Part shown: piece after piece, positions 20,622 to 32,089 of the stretch
How positions within the stretch are numbered: the first letter of the stretch is position 1
Layout: each line of letters begins with the position of its first letter
NCBI RefSeq assembly: GCF_014645795.1
Contig: NZ_BMMK01000032.1
Span: forward strand, 1 to 64,000
DNA length: 64,000 nt
Source of the DNA: Longimycelium tulufanense
Lineage (GTDB): Bacteria > Actinomycetota > Actinomycetes > Mycobacteriales > Pseudonocardiaceae
Reading direction: 5' to 3'
The notes under the pieces: model-generated
What the model was told of the DNA's origin: nothing
The model's input: only the letters and a program-made list of their open reading frames with translations
Databases searched by the model: none
Position numbers and translations under genes: made by a program

Positions 20622-20799
20622 ATCCCCTACCTAGTAACAAGAACATCCGGGCGGATGTCCGTTCCGGGTTGAACTGGTCGGCTCCGGGTTTCGCTGCGCG
20701 CCTTATCGCTGCGTGGCGATGCTCGCTTCACCCGTCACCTCGCGTGCTGCTGCATGCACTCCTGTCGCGGCGGCACGCGCCTGAAAGGACTGCCACCCC

Positions 20800-21621
20800 A
20801 TGAGATTGCGTGCCCTGACCGCCACCGTGCTCGCCGCCGTCACGGCCCTGAGCCTGTCCTCCTGCGGCAGCTCTGATGCCGCCAGCGACCCCAACGCCCC
20901 CATCCGGGTCGGTGTGAGCCCGGTGCCGCACGGCGAGATCCTGCGTTACGTCGCCGACAATCTGGCCCAGGACAAGGGAATCAAGGTCGAGGTCGTCGAG
21001 ATCAACGACTACGTCACGCCGAACACCGCACTTGCGGACAGGAGCCTGGAGGCCAACTACTTCCAGCACAAGCCCTACCTGGAGAAGTTCGAGGCGGAGA
21101 AGGGCGTGCAGCTGTCCTGGGTCGGCCCGGTGCACCTGGAGCCGCTGGCCGCGTTCTCCAAGAAGGTCAAGTCGCTGAAGGACCTCCCCAACGGCGCGAA
21201 GGTCGCGGTGCCCAACGACCCCACCAATGAGGCACGCGCACTCACCCTGCTGGCCGGCAACGGCGTGCTGGAGCTCAAGCCGGGCACCGAGAAGACCGCC
21301 ACCAAGCAGGACGTGGCCGCCAACCCGAAGAACGTCGAGATCGTCGAGCTGGAGGCGGCCCAGGTGCCGCGCAGCCTGGACGATGTCGACGCGGCCGTCA
21401 TCAACGGCAACTACGCCCTGCAGGCCGACCTCAACCCGACCAAGGACGCGATCGCGATCGAGTCGGCCGAGGGCAACCCCTACGCCAACGGTCTGGTGAC
21501 CCGGCCGGAGCTGGCCGGTGACGAGCGCATCACGAAGCTGCAGGAACTGCTGACCTCGCCGCAGGTGCGCGAGTACGTCGAGCAGACCTTCAAGGGTTCG
21601 GTCATCCCGGCCAAGGGCTGA
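20800..21621 (+). CDS. metQ: Methionine-binding lipoprotein MetQ
   Basis: 273 residues from ATG 20800. A lipobox (LSLSSCGSS) anchors the protein. The NlpA/MetQ fold is indicated by [40 protein letters not shown] and [10 protein letters not shown]. It is the substrate-binding subunit of MetNIQ. A 178-bp gap after metI contains an ACATCC-GGGC-GGATGT hairpin (20643-20658), which may tune relative expression of the binding protein. Confidence 0.92.
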   Translation: MRLRALTATVLAAVTALSLSSCGSSDAASDPNAPIRVGVSPVPHGEILRYVADNLAQDKGIKVEVVEINDYVTPNTALADRSLEANYFQHKPYLEKFEAEKGVQLSWVGPVHLEPLAAFSKKVKSLKDLPNGAKVAVPNDPTNEARALTLLAGNGVLELKPGTEKTATKQDVAANPKNVEIVELEAAQVPRSLDDVDAAVINGNYALQADLNPTKDAIAIESAEGNPYANGLVTRPELAGDERITKLQELLTSPQVREYVEQTFKGSVIPAKG

Positions 21622-21634
21622 TAGCCCATCCCCC

Positions 21635-21670
21635 GCCGCGGGTGGCCGGTTTGCGCCTGCCACCCGCGGC
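21635..21670. terminator. Terminator after metQ
   Basis: GCCGCGGGTGGC (21635-21646) pairs perfectly with GCCACCCGCGGC (21659-21670), a 12-bp stem with a 12-nt loop, 14 bp after the metQ stop. Confidence 0.72.
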
Positions 21671-21797
21671 AGCAGGCCCGACGCAGGTGCGCCAGACGTG
21701 TCCCCGATCACCGTCCGAGCTGGTCACGGCCGGGACCACCGACCCTGGCCTGGGCGGTTGTTGAGCCGGCTAAGTGCGACATCCGTGGGAAGCCGCG

Positions 21798-21803
21798 TAG
21801 TCT
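21798..21803 (+). promoter_or_regulatory. -10 hexamer of ispE
   Basis: TAGTCT ends 8 nt before the GTG at 21812, consistent with a leaderless transcript. No ribosome site precedes the GTG. Confidence 0.45.
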
Positions 21804-21811
21804 CGGCGAAC

Positions 21812-22777
21812 GTGCTCGCCGTCGTCCCCCCGCCGGTCACCGTTCGGGTGCCGGCCAAGGTGAACCTCCATCTCGCGGTCGGTGACGTCCGTCCGGACGG
21901 CTACCACGAACTGGTCACCGTCTTCCAGGCGCTCTCGCTGACCGACGAGGTGACCGTTGCCGTGGCCGACGATCCCGGGGTGGAGGTGCGGGGCGAAGGC
22001 GCGACCGCCGTCCCCACCGACGCCTCCAACCTCGCCTGGAGGGCCGTCCAGGCGCTCGCCGAGCGCACCGGGCGCGACCCCTACGACCCCAAGGTGCGGG
22101 TGGTCATCCGCAAGGGCATCCCGGTGGCCGGCGGCATGGCCGGTGGCAGCGCCGACGCCGCGGCCACCCTGATCGGGCTGTCGGCGCTGTGGAAGCTCGA
22201 CATGACCCGCGACGAGCTGGCCGAGGTCGGCGCCCGGCTCGGCAGCGACGTCCCGTTCGCCCTCTACGGCGGCACCGCCCTGGGCACCGGCCGCGGCGAG
22301 CGCCTGGTGCCCGTGCTCGCCCGGCACAGCTTCCACTGGGTGATCGCGCTGGACCGCCGCGGCCTGTCCACCCCGGACGTCTTCGCCGAGCTCGACCGGC
22401 TGCGCTCCGACGGCGACCCGCCCCGGGTGGGCGCGGTCGAGCCCGTTTTGGAGGCGCTGGCCAGCGGCGACCCGCGGCAGCTGGCCCTGCTGCTCGGCAA
22501 CGACCTGCAGGCCGCGGCCGTGTCGTTGCGGCCCTCGCTGCGCCGCACCCTGCGGGCCGGGGTCACCGCCGGCGCGCTGGCCGGCATGATCTCCGGCTCC
22601 GGCCCCACCTGCGTGTTCCTGTGCAGCGACGCCGACGCCGCAGTCCGCGTCGCGGCCGAGCTGTCCGGCGCGGGGGTGTGCCGGACGGTGCGCGTCGCCA
22701 CCGGACCGGTTCCCGGCGCCAAGGTCGTGGCCAGCGAGGAGCTTCCCCGTCCCACCCCGCCGGAGGTACACGCCTGA
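21812..22777 (+). CDS. ispE: 4-diphosphocytidyl-2-C-methyl-D-erythritol kinase
   Basis: 321 residues from GTG 21812. It is a GHMP kinase: [14 protein letters not shown] at the N-terminus, [17 protein letters not shown] as the glycine-rich ATP loop, [20 protein letters not shown], and [13 protein letters not shown] near the C-terminus. It phosphorylates CDP-methylerythritol in the non-mevalonate isoprenoid pathway. An ABC-F gene follows 117 bp downstream; rsmA lies upstream beyond metNIQ, which appears inserted into the usual rsmA-ispE neighbourhood. Confidence 0.93.
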   Translation: MLAVVPPPVTVRVPAKVNLHLAVGDVRPDGYHELVTVFQALSLTDEVTVAVADDPGVEVRGEGATAVPTDASNLAWRAVQALAERTGRDPYDPKVRVVIRKGIPVAGGMAGGSADAAATLIGLSALWKLDMTRDELAEVGARLGSDVPFALYGGTALGTGRGERLVPVLARHSFHWVIALDRRGLSTPDVFAELDRLRSDGDPPRVGAVEPVLEALASGDPRQLALLLGNDLQAAAVSLRPSLRRTLRAGVTAGALAGMISGSGPTCVFLCSDADAAVRVAAELSGAGVCRTVRVATGPVPGAKVVASEELPRPTPPEVHA

Positions 22778-22894
22778 CGTGCGCGGCGCCCGCCGGCGTG
22801 CCCGGCCCGACCCACACCGCGTGGGCCGGCATTGAACACCGGCCGCGCCGGCTGAGAGCGTCGCGAACGGCGTAATGCAGGAGGAACCGTTTCC

Positions 22895-24691
<1,797 letters not shown>

Positions 24692-25016
24692 CGCCGCGGC
24701 ACCGTTACCCGCTGTTTTCCGGTGGCCGAACAAACGGGGGTTCGCCGGCGTTCACCAGGGCAGCCGGAAGCCGCATCGGGATGAATGGGGCTCGGATGTC
24801 AAGGTTCGATTGTGGTGGAAACAATCGGCCACGTTCGCGGCGTCCGTTCCGCGTCGCCGGCCACGCTCCCGCCGGTCCGCCACCGAATGCGATGAATGAG
24901 GGCAATTCATAAAAATGACCCACGTTGCTTTCTTTCGGGTCGGCTCCCTGATTATTCTGCACTCGCCGCCGCCAGCCCGAGATTGCGCACCTCACAGCGT
25001 ATTGGCGGATTGCGAT
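24692..25016. other. Intergenic region with lower GC
   Basis: About 325 bases without a supported gene; AT content rises near 24890-24960. The in-frame ATG at 24915 would give the next protein a charged extension that spoils its signal peptide, so this stretch is treated as 5' region. TTGCTT near 24926 and GATTAT near 24950 are weak promoter candidates. Confidence 0.4.
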
Positions 25017-25673
25017 ATGATCAGAACCAGGAAGTTCGCGACTGCCGCAGCGAGTGGCATTGCGGCGTTGACTCTGTTCCCGGCCGCGGCCACGGCCCCG
25101 ATCGCGGCGGCCGCGCCGCCGGCCCCGGCCGCGGAGACCACCGTCAACTACCAGTGCCGCGGCAGTGCCGTCGGGCAGACCGTGGAGTTCAAGCTCGACC
25201 AGGACGCCGACGTCGACGCGCCGGCCACGGTCGCCCCCGAGCAGCAGTTCAACATCGTCATCACACCGAAACCCAACAGGGTGCCGGACAAGATCGAGAA
25301 CTACACCGTCAAGGAAGTCCGGAACATCAAGCTTCGGGTCCCGGTGCCGGCCAACTCCACCTTCGTCTCTGCCGATCTGTCCGGCGGGGCCGGACTCAAC
25401 AGCACGCCTTCGGTCTCGCGCGAGGGTGACGACGTCATTGTCTCGCTTCCCGGCCCGCTGCAGGGTGGTGCCGAATTCACCCTGCCCGTCACCCGCGTGA
25501 CCCTGACCTCCGGCCAACAGGGCGTGATCGAGGGCAAGCTCGGCGGCAGCAGCTTCGACGACCCCGGACTGACCCTCGACGCGGCTGTCCAGGTCGGCCC
25601 GTTCACGATCAACGCCCCCGTCTCCTGCTACCCCAACCCCAACCCGGTCCGCACCCGGACGGTCATCCGGTAA
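25017..25673 (+). CDS. Secreted protein of unknown function
   Basis: 218 residues from ATG 25017. A Sec signal peptide (RTRKFATAAASGIAALTLFP, then AAA/AAP cleavage sites near 35-40) is followed by one or two all-beta domains without catalytic motifs. Two cysteines (NYQCRGS near 47, VSCYPNPNP near 205) could form a disulfide linking the ends of the mature chain. The pattern YxC...VGQTVEF...D...APATVAP resembles DUF6801-type secreted proteins of actinobacteria, but I am not certain of the family. It stands alone between an ABC-F gene and an acyl ligase. Confidence 0.7.
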   Translation: MIRTRKFATAAASGIAALTLFPAAATAPIAAAAPPAPAAETTVNYQCRGSAVGQTVEFKLDQDADVDAPATVAPEQQFNIVITPKPNRVPDKIENYTVKEVRNIKLRVPVPANSTFVSADLSGGAGLNSTPSVSREGDDVIVSLPGPLQGGAEFTLPVTRVTLTSGQQGVIEGKLGGSSFDDPGLTLDAAVQVGPFTINAPVSCYPNPNPVRTRTVIR

Positions 25674-25829
25674 CGGCCACATATCGCGCGAACGAGTGAA
25701 CCTCGGTGGTGGTGGGACCCGGCCACGCCGCTGCACGTCGGGCCGGGTTCCGCCACGACAATCGCCTGGCCAGGTTTTTGTGGGCTCGAGCGGCACCCGA
25801 GTGCGATCCACCGCCGTACTCTCCGCCCC

Positions 25830-27494
25830 ATGAGCCGGTTCATGGACGTGATGTGCGCCACCGCGAACGGTGCTCGGGGACGCGCGGGCGGCATCACGAC
25901 GGGGGAGCCCGCGGACCCGGTTCGGCGCACGTGGGCGCAGGTGCACGACGAAGCCCGACGGATGGCCGGTGCGCTGGCCGCCGAGGGCGTGCGCAGGGGG
26001 GACGCCGTGGCCGTGCTGGCCGGGGAGGCCGCCCGGATCGCCCCGGCCGCACAGGCCGTGTGGCTCGTCGGCGGCAGCGTCACGATGCTGCACCAGCCCA
26101 CGCCCCGCACCGACCTGTCGGTCTGGGCGACCGACACGCTCCGCGTCCTGGGCATGATCCAGACCAGGCTGGTGTTGCTGGGTGATCCGTTCACCCCCCT
26201 CAAGGACGTGCTCACCGAGCGCGGCGTGCGGTTCCGGGAGCTGTCCGGCCTGGCCGGCCGGCCCCTCGCGGAACCGGCCGCCGTCGCCGAGGACGACACC
26301 GCGCTGCTCCAGCTCACCAGCGGCTCCACCGCGGCGCCCAAGGCGGTCCGGATCACCCATGGCAACCTGCTGGCCAACACGAACGCCATGACCGAGGTCG
26401 CCGGCCTCGACGTCGAACACGATCTCCTGGTCTCCTGGCTACCGCTGTTCCACGACATGGGCATGGTCGGCTGCCTGACGATCCCAATGGCGCTCGGCCT
26501 GGAACTGGTCAAGGTCACCCCGGCCGACTTCCTTGGCCGGCCGCTGCTGTGGATGGAGCTGATCAGCCGTTACCGGGGGACGGTGACCGCCGGCCCGAAC
26601 TTCTCCTACGCGGTGACCGGCCGGCAGCTGCGGAAGGCGACAGATCTCGACCTCGACCTGTCCACACTGCGCTTCGCGCTCAACGGCGCCGAGCCCATCG
26701 ACCCCGCGGCGGTCCAGACGTTCGTCGAGGCCGGTTCCCGGTTCGGGCTGCGGCCGGAGTGCGTGGTCTGCGCTTACGGCATGGCCGAGTCCACGCTCGG
26801 CGTCGCCTTCGCGCCCCGGGACCGCGGGATGGAGATCGACGTGGTCGACGCCGACGCGTTGGAAGCCCGGCGCCGTGCGGTGCCCGCCGGCGAGGGCGCG
26901 GAGTCGCGCAACACCCGCGCCTTCCCGTTGCTCGGCCCACCGTTGCCCGGCCTCGAGGCACGGGTCGTCGACGACTCCGGGCACGTACTCGGCGAACGGG
27001 AGGTCGGGATCATCCGGTTGCGCGGGTCGTCGATCACGCCCGGGTACCTCACCGTGGACGGACCGGTCGCGGCCCAGGACGCCGAGGGCTGGCTGGACAC
27101 CGGTGACGAGGGCTATCTCGTCGACGGCCAGGTCGTGGTCTGCGGGCGCCGCAAGGACGTGATCATCATGGGCGGCCGCAACATCTACCCGACCGACATC
27201 GAGCGAGCTGCCTGCGAGGTGGCGGGCGTGCGGGCCGGGAACGCGGTCGCGGTGCGACTGCACGGCACCGGACGACGGGAACGGTTCGCCGTCGCCGTCG
27301 AGTCGCGGCTGGCCGGCGACACCGATGCCGAACGCGACCTCCGCAAGCAGGTTGCGGCCCGGGTGCTCGACGCGGTCGGCGTCCGACCCTACAGCGTAAT
27401 CGTGCTGCCTCCGGCAAGCCTGCCCAAGACCCCCTCGGGGAAGCTGCGCCGCGCCGCCGCACGGGAACACCTCGGCGACTTCATCGACTCGTGA
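25830..27494 (+). CDS. Fatty-acyl-AMP/CoA ligase (FadD/FAAL-like)
   Basis: 554 residues. It is an ANL-superfamily adenylating enzyme: P-loop LLQLTSGSTAAPKAVRITHG, SWLPLFHDMGMVG (typical of fatty-acyl-AMP ligases and mycobacterial FadD enzymes), NGAEPIDP, YGMAESTLGV, WLDTGDEGYL and the final lysine in PKTPSGKLRR. The HDMG motif points to a long-chain acyl substrate. Whether the product is acyl-CoA or acyl-AMP handed to a carrier protein is not clear; no polyketide synthase or carrier gene lies nearby. Confidence 0.83.
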   Translation: MSRFMDVMCATANGARGRAGGITTGEPADPVRRTWAQVHDEARRMAGALAAEGVRRGDAVAVLAGEAARIAPAAQAVWLVGGSVTMLHQPTPRTDLSVWATDTLRVLGMIQTRLVLLGDPFTPLKDVLTERGVRFRELSGLAGRPLAEPAAVAEDDTALLQLTSGSTAAPKAVRITHGNLLANTNAMTEVAGLDVEHDLLVSWLPLFHDMGMVGCLTIPMALGLELVKVTPADFLGRPLLWMELISRYRGTVTAGPNFSYAVTGRQLRKATDLDLDLSTLRFALNGAEPIDPAAVQTFVEAGSRFGLRPECVVCAYGMAESTLGVAFAPRDRGMEIDVVDADALEARRRAVPAGEGAESRNTRAFPLLGPPLPGLEARVVDDSGHVLGEREVGIIRLRGSSITPGYLTVDGPVAAQDAEGWLDTGDEGYLVDGQVVVCGRRKDVIIMGGRNIYPTDIERAACEVAGVRAGNAVAVRLHGTGRRERFAVAVESRLAGDTDAERDLRKQVAARVLDAVGVRPYSVIVLPPASLPKTPSGKLRRAAAREHLGDFIDS

Positions 27495-27575
27495 CCCAAA
27501 TCTCGGGAACCGCCAGCCGGTCGTCTTCGACATCTCAGAGAGGATCCAACCCGTCGGAACACCGGGAGCGACCTC

Positions 27576-28310
27576 GTGCGTGTGTTGATCCCCTTGCCTG
27601 ACAGGGACTTCGATGTCACCGAGGTTTCCGTGCCGTGGCACGTGCTCACCAGAACCGGTCACGAGGTCGTCTTCGCCACCGAGCGCGGCACGGCGGCCAG
27701 CCCTGACCCGTTGCTGGTGTCCGGCCTGAGCGCCCGCCTGCTCGTCGCACCCGAGGTACGCGAGATCCACCGCGAACTGAGCAGGGCGCCCGAGTACACC
27801 AAGCCGATCGCCTGGGACGACATCGTTCCGGAACACTACGACGGGCTGCTGCTCCCGGGCGGATTCACGCCGGGCGTTCGCCAGTATGTCGAGGGAACGG
27901 TGTTGCGCAGGAAGGTTGCGCAGTACTGGGCGCTGAACCGCCCCGTTGGGGCGATCTGCCACGGCGTGCTCCTGCTCGCCCGAACCATCGATCCCGCCAC
28001 CGGACGCAGCGTCATCGCGGGCAAACGAACCACCTGCCTGCCGAAGCACATGGAGCGAGGCGGCTACCTCCTCCTCACACCCTGGCGACGCATCCCCCAC
28101 TTCCAGACCTACCGTGTCTGCGAGCAGGATGAGGTCGCCTCGGTGCTGAACGATCCCGCCCAACTCGCCCTCGGCCCGTTGCTCCCCCGCCGGGGCCAGG
28201 CCAGCGACGAGCGTCGAGGCTTCGTCGTCCAGGACGGGAAATACCTGTCAGCGCGGTATCCCGGTGACGCGTACCTGTTCGCTCTCCGGTTCGAACAGAT
28301 GCTCCGCTAG
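27576..28310 (+). CDS. DJ-1/PfpI-family protein
   Basis: 244 residues. It is a class I glutamine-amidotransferase-like fold: VLIPLPDRDFDVTEVSVPW, then YDGLLLPGGFTPGVRQY, and the nucleophile elbow GAICHGVLLLAR with the reactive cysteine. Family members include glyoxalases, deglycases, chaperones and proteases; the specific activity cannot be read from sequence. A central insert (KRTTCLPKHMERGGYLLL) resembles larger members. Its stop lies only 3 bp from the convergent pth stop. Confidence 0.8.
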   Translation: MRVLIPLPDRDFDVTEVSVPWHVLTRTGHEVVFATERGTAASPDPLLVSGLSARLLVAPEVREIHRELSRAPEYTKPIAWDDIVPEHYDGLLLPGGFTPGVRQYVEGTVLRRKVAQYWALNRPVGAICHGVLLLARTIDPATGRSVIAGKRTTCLPKHMERGGYLLLTPWRRIPHFQTYRVCEQDEVASVLNDPAQLALGPLLPRRGQASDERRGFVVQDGKYLSARYPGDAYLFALRFEQMLR

Positions 28311-28313
28311 TCG

Positions 28314-28892
28314 CTACGACAGCGGGTGGAACTTGTTCTGCGCCACTTCCAGGCCGTCGGTCAGCAGGGACTCCACCGCGTCCGCGCAGCGGTCCAACAC
28401 GAACGGCAGTTCCTTGCGCTCCACCGAGGAGAAGTCGCGCAGCACGTAGTCCGCCGGGTCCATGCGACCCGGCGGCCGGCCGATACCGACCCGCACCCGG
28501 TAGTAGTCACGGGTGCCCACCGACTTCGAGATCGAACGCAGGCCGTTGTGGCCGCCCTCGCCACCGCCCAGCTTGAGCCGGACCGCCCCGAAGTCGATGT
28601 CCAGCTCGTCGTGCACCACCACCAGCGACGCCGGCTGGACCTTGTAGAAACGGGCGGTGCCCGCCACCGGGCCGCCCGAGAGGTTCATGAACGCGCGGGG
28701 CTTGGCCAGCACGACCCGCCGACCCGCCAGGCGGCCCTCCAGCACCTCGGCGCCACCCTTGTGCGCCTTGAACTTCCCGCCGATCCGGCCCACGAGCTCG
28801 TCGAGCACCATGAAACCCACGTTGTGCCGGTTGCCCGCGTAGGCCGGCCCCGGGTTTCCCAGACCGACCACCAACGCCAGTTCCTCAGCCAC
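28314..28892 (-). CDS. pth: Peptidyl-tRNA hydrolase
   Basis: 192 residues from GTG 28892. Family motifs: [21 protein letters not shown] with the catalytic His, [25 protein letters not shown] and [13 protein letters not shown]. It releases peptides from prematurely dropped peptidyl-tRNA. It lies 84 bp downstream of rplY on the same strand, a common actinobacterial pairing, with a strong terminator between them. Confidence 0.94.
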   Translation of the reverse strand: MAEELALVVGLGNPGPAYAGNRHNVGFMVLDELVGRIGGKFKAHKGGAEVLEGRLAGRRVVLAKPRAFMNLSGGPVAGTARFYKVQPASLVVVHDELDIDFGAVRLKLGGGEGGHNGLRSISKSVGTRDYYRVRVGIGRPPGRMDPADYVLRDFSSVERKELPFVLDRCADAVESLLTDGLEVAQNKFHPLS

Positions 28893-28917
28893 GGTTCCCG
28901 CTCCCGCTCACGCACGA

Positions 28918-28953
28918 ACGGCGCGCCGACCCCGAATACGGGTGGCGCGCCGT
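28918..28953 (-). terminator. Terminator between rplY and pth
   Basis: ACGGCGCGCC (28918-28927) and GGCGCGCCGT (28944-28953) form a perfect 10-bp stem, extended internally by ACCC/GGGT. It should end rplY transcripts or attenuate read-through into pth. Confidence 0.68.
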
Positions 28954-28976
28954 CGTGTCGGCCCGACGTCGTGGGC

Positions 28977-29615
28977 TCACGCCTCGGCGGTGGCGGGCTG
29001 CTCCTCGGCAGCCTCCTCCTCCGGGGCCTCGGCCTCGGCAGGCGCCTCGGCGGCCTCCATGTCGGAGGCGGTCGGCGCCGGAACGACGTTGACGACCAGG
29101 GCGTCGGCGTCGGTGAACAGCTTGATGCCCTCGGGCAGGGGCAGCTCGGAGACGTGGATCTGGGTGCCGGCCTCGGCACCGTCGATGGACACCTCGACCT
29201 GCTCCGGGATGTGCAGGGCCTCGGCCTCCAGCTCGACCTCGGCCAGCTCGTGGGTGACCAGGGTCCCCGGCGCGGCCTCGCCGGTGACGACGACCGGCAC
29301 GGCGACCTTCACGGTCTCGCCGCGCTGCACCAGCAGCAGGTCGACGTGCTCGATGTAGTTCTTGATCGGGTGCGTGGTGACGGTCTTGGTGAGCGCCAGC
29401 TCGCTGCCGCCGTTGCCCAGGTCGAGCTTGAGCACCGCGTTGGTGCCGTGCTCACGGATGACGCGGGCGAACTCCAGGGCGGGCAGCGCCAGGTGCTTGG
29501 GATCGGAGCCGTGACCGTAGAGCACCGCGGGGATCTTGCCCGCGCGGCGGGTACGACGGGCGGCACCCTTGCCGAACTCGGTGCGCGGCTCGGCGGCGAG
29601 ACGGACCTCGGACAC
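28977..29615 (-). CDS. rplY: 50S ribosomal protein L25 (CTC form)
   Basis: 212 residues. N-terminal L25 domain ([24 protein letters not shown]) binds 5S rRNA; the C-terminal domain ([21 protein letters not shown]) is that of the general-stress CTC form. It ends in an acidic, alanine-rich tail typical of actinobacteria. It is upstream of pth on the same strand. Confidence 0.94.
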   Translation of the reverse strand: MSEVRLAAEPRTEFGKGAARRTRRAGKIPAVLYGHGSDPKHLALPALEFARVIREHGTNAVLKLDLGNGGSELALTKTVTTHPIKNYIEHVDLLLVQRGETVKVAVPVVVTGEAAPGTLVTHELAEVELEAEALHIPEQVEVSIDGAEAGTQIHVSELPLPEGIKLFTDADALVVNVVPAPTASDMEAAEAPAEAEAPEEEAAEEQPATAEA

Positions 29616-29811
29616 GGTGGGGCTCTCCTCAGATGACGTCGGGCGGGTGCTGACGGGTCTTGTCGGCCTCCGGCGGCGGGGGCGAGCGGCGGTGAAGACA
29701 GCGCGGCACCAACGCCGCCGCGTCGATCACGCCAGGCGCGAGGCCCACCTCGCCGAGGCAACCCGGAAAGTGTAGGCGGTCGTTTCCCGCCGCGCTAACG
29801 GGGGTGCCCTC

Positions 29812-30207
29812 TCAGTCGCCCGACTGTGCCTCGTCAAACCGCTTCCGTGCTTCCAGCACCTCGGCGACGTGACGTTCGGCCCACCGTCCGATCGCGGCGA
29901 TCGGGCGTCGCAGCGAGTCGCCGAGCGGGGTCAGCTCGTACTCGACCCGGGGCGGGACCTCGGCGTAGACCGTGCGCTTCACCAGGCCGTCGCGCTCCAT
30001 CGCCCGCAGCGTCTGCGTGAGCACCTTCGGGGCGATGCCGCCCACGCCCTGGCGCAGCTCGGTGAACCGGCGCGGGCTGCGCTCGGCGAGCAGCAGGACC
30101 ACGAGCGCCGTCCACCGGTCGCCGATGCGGTCCAGGACCACGCGGGTGGGGCAGTCCGGGTTGTACAGGTCGGGCTCGTAGGCCGCCGTGAGCTGGTTGA
30201 TAACCAC
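29812..30207 (-). CDS. HxlR-family transcriptional regulator
   Basis: 131 residues from GTG 30207. It has the HxlR/DUF24 winged helix: RIGDRWTALVVLLLAERSPRRFTELRQGVGGIAPKVLTQTLRAMERDGLV and the wing PPRVEYELTPLG. Cys19 (NPDCPTR) is the conserved N-terminal cysteine through which many family members sense electrophiles or oxidants. It diverges from the oxidoreductase at 30287. The TATAGG hexamer at 30218-30213 (minus strand) suggests a nearly leaderless message whose start overlaps the operator. Confidence 0.87.
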   Translation of the reverse strand: MVINQLTAAYEPDLYNPDCPTRVVLDRIGDRWTALVVLLLAERSPRRFTELRQGVGGIAPKVLTQTLRAMERDGLVKRTVYAEVPPRVEYELTPLGDSLRRPIAAIGRWAERHVAEVLEARKRFDEAQSGD

Positions 30208-30236
30208 CAGGTACCTATAGCACTTTGAAGTACCTG
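30208..30236. promoter_or_regulatory. Probable HxlR operator
   Basis: CAGGTAC (30208-30214) and GTACCTG (30230-30236) are exact inverted repeats with a 15-nt centre, between the divergent HxlR and oxidoreductase genes and over the minus-strand -10. GTAC-containing half-sites are typical of this regulator family. Confidence 0.62.
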
Positions 30237-30286
30237 ATCACCAGTGGTTACCGTGGCTTCATCTGCGGAAACGTGGGGAGGAAACG

Positions 30287-30919
30287 ATGCGGATCGTGCT
30301 GTTCGGGGCCACCGGCCGGATCGGGAGCCGGGTGCTGGCGGAGGCGGTGCGGCGGGGCCACGAGGTCACTGCTGTGGCGCGCGACACCGGCGGGCTGGTC
30401 GAGCGTGCGGGGGTGACCGTGCGGGGCGGCAGTGTCTACGACAAGGACTTCGTCGCGGAGGTTGTCTCCGGTGCGGATCTGGTGATCGGCGCCATCTCCA
30501 CGCGGCGCTCGCCCGAGGGCACCCTGGTCGACGCTGTTCGGCTGCTCCTCGATGTGACTCGCACCGCCGGGGTTCGGGTGCTGTTCGTCGGGGGCGCCGG
30601 CAGCCTCGAGGTTGCGGCCGGCCGGCAGCTCGTCGACGCCCCGGACTTCCCGGGGGCGTACAAGCCGGAGGCCCTGGCCCACCGTGACGCCCTGGAGGTG
30701 TTGCGCGGCGAGGGTGGGGAAGTCGACTGGAGCTACCTGTCGCCGGCAGCCGAGATCGCGCCGGGCGCGCGTACGGGGAAGTTCCACCTGGGCGGGGACG
30801 AGCTGCTGGTGGATGACAAGGGCGAGTCCCGGATCTCGATGGAGGACTACGCGGTCGCCCTGCTCGACGAGGCCGAGCGCCCCGCCCACACCCGTCAGCG
30901 CTTCACGGTGGCGTACTGA
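30287..30919 (+). CDS. NAD(P)-binding oxidoreductase (atypical SDR, NmrA/YwnB-like)
   Basis: 210 residues. Rossmann start VLFGATGRIGSRVLAEAVRRGHEVTAVARD, VFDKD-like segment VYDKDFVAEVV, VIGAISTRR and RVLFVGGAGSLEV, and a C-terminal IAPGARTGKFHLGGDELL as in YwnB/YesF-type atypical SDRs. These bind NADPH and act as reductases or redox sensors. Divergent pairing with an HxlR regulator suggests induction by electrophile or quinone stress. Confidence 0.82.
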   Translation: MRIVLFGATGRIGSRVLAEAVRRGHEVTAVARDTGGLVERAGVTVRGGSVYDKDFVAEVVSGADLVIGAISTRRSPEGTLVDAVRLLLDVTRTAGVRVLFVGGAGSLEVAAGRQLVDAPDFPGAYKPEALAHRDALEVLRGEGGEVDWSYLSPAAEIAPGARTGKFHLGGDELLVDDKGESRISMEDYAVALLDEAERPAHTRQRFTVAY

Positions 30920-31046
30920 GCGGTCCGGTCGACCGGATTCGTGCGGCACGCCCCGCTACCGGTCCCGGGGATCACTGGATTGTCTTCAGGATCGGGCGGG
31001 GGGTCGTCATGCACACCGGTCGGCGCGGAGAGTCTCCAGACAGGGT

Positions 31047-31084
31047 GAGGCCCCTTGCCTGTGTGGGCGCAGGCAAGGGGCCTC
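31047..31084 (-). terminator. Terminator of prs
   Basis: GAGGCCCCTTGCCTG (31047-31061) pairs perfectly with CAGGCAAGGGGCCTC (31070-31084), a 15-bp stem with an 8-nt loop, 13 bp beyond the prs stop. Confidence 0.8.
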
Positions 31085-31096
31085 GAAACCTTCTCC

Positions 31097-32089
31097 TCAG
31101 GCGTTGCCGTCGAAGAGGCTGGTGACGGAGCCGTCCTCGAAGACCTGCTGAATGGCCGTCGCCAGCAGCTGCGCTATCGGCAGCACCGTCAGCTGCTCGA
31201 ACCGCTTCTCCTGTGGGATCGGCAACGTGTCGGTGAAGATCACCTCACGTGCCCCGCACTCCGCCAGCTTCGTGCTCGCGTCCCGGGACAGCACACCGTG
31301 GGTCGCCGCGATGATGACGTCCTTGGCGCCCTCGTCCAGCAGCTGCTGGGCCGCCTTGGCGATGGTGCCCCCGGTGTCCACCATGTCGTCGATCACGACA
31401 CACGTGCGGCCCTTGACCTCACCGACCACCCGGTTGGCCACGACCTCGTTCGGCCGCAACGGGTCCCGCGTCTTGTGGATGAACGCGATCGGATAGCCGC
31501 CGAGGGTGTCGGCCCACTTCTCGGCCAGCTTCGTCCGGCCCGCGTCCGGCGACACCACCGTGATCTCGGAATCGCCGTACTTCTCCTTGACGTAGCCGGC
31601 CAGCAGCGGCATGGCCCACAGGTGGTCCACCGGGCCGTCGAAGAAACCCTGGATCTGCGCGGTGTGCAGGTCCACGGTCATGATCCGGTCCGCACCCGCG
31701 GTCTTGAACAGGTCGGCCACCAGCCGCGCCGAGATCGGCTCCCGTCCGCGGTGCTTCTTGTCCTGCCGCGCGTAGGGGTAGAACGGCATGATCACGGTGA
31801 TCCGCTTGGCACTGGCCCGCTTCAGCGCGTCCACCATGATCAGCTGCTCCATCAGCCACTGGTTGATGGGTGAGCAGTGGCTCTGGATGACGAACGCGTC
31901 ACAGCCCCGGACCGACTCCTCGAACCGCACGAAGATCTCGCCGTTGGCGAAGTCGTAGGCCGCCTGCGGCGTGATCGTCACGTCGAGGTGCTTGGCGACC
32001 TGCTCGGCCAGCTCCGGATGCGCGCGACCGGAAAAGAGCATGAGGCTCTTCTTCGGTGTCGAGGACATGGCGGTGACGCCCATGCTCAT
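31097..32089 (-). CDS. prs: Ribose-phosphate pyrophosphokinase
   Basis: 330 residues from ATG 32089, preceded by GGGGAGGGAGA and overlapping the glmU stop (ATGA); ATG 32083 and 32068 are in-frame alternatives. Family motifs: LMLFSGRAHPELAEQVA, MPFYPYARQDKKHRGREPIS, DLHTAQIQGFF and the PRPP loop VVIDDMVDTGGTIAKA. It makes PRPP from ribose-5-phosphate and ATP for nucleotide, His and Trp synthesis. glmU-prs is a conserved actinobacterial pair. Confidence 0.94.
   Translation of the reverse strand: MSMGVTAMSSTPKKSLMLFSGRAHPELAEQVAKHLDVTITPQAAYDFANGEIFVRFEESVRGCDAFVIQSHCSPINQWLMEQLIMVDALKRASAKRITVIMPFYPYARQDKKHRGREPISARLVADLFKTAGADRIMTVDLHTAQIQGFFDGPVDHLWAMPLLAGYVKEKYGDSEITVVSPDAGRTKLAEKWADTLGGYPIAFIHKTRDPLRPNEVVANRVVGEVKGRTCVVIDDMVDTGGTIAKAAQQLLDEGAKDVIIAATHGVLSRDASTKLAECGAREVIFTDTLPIPQEKRFEQLTVLPIAQLLATAIQQVFEDGSVTSLFDGNA

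Noticed and set aside
24705-26420. A 571-codon minus-strand frame opposite the secreted protein and acyl ligase
   Set aside because: It crosses two real genes and an intergenic region without any change in composition, as a shadow frame would.
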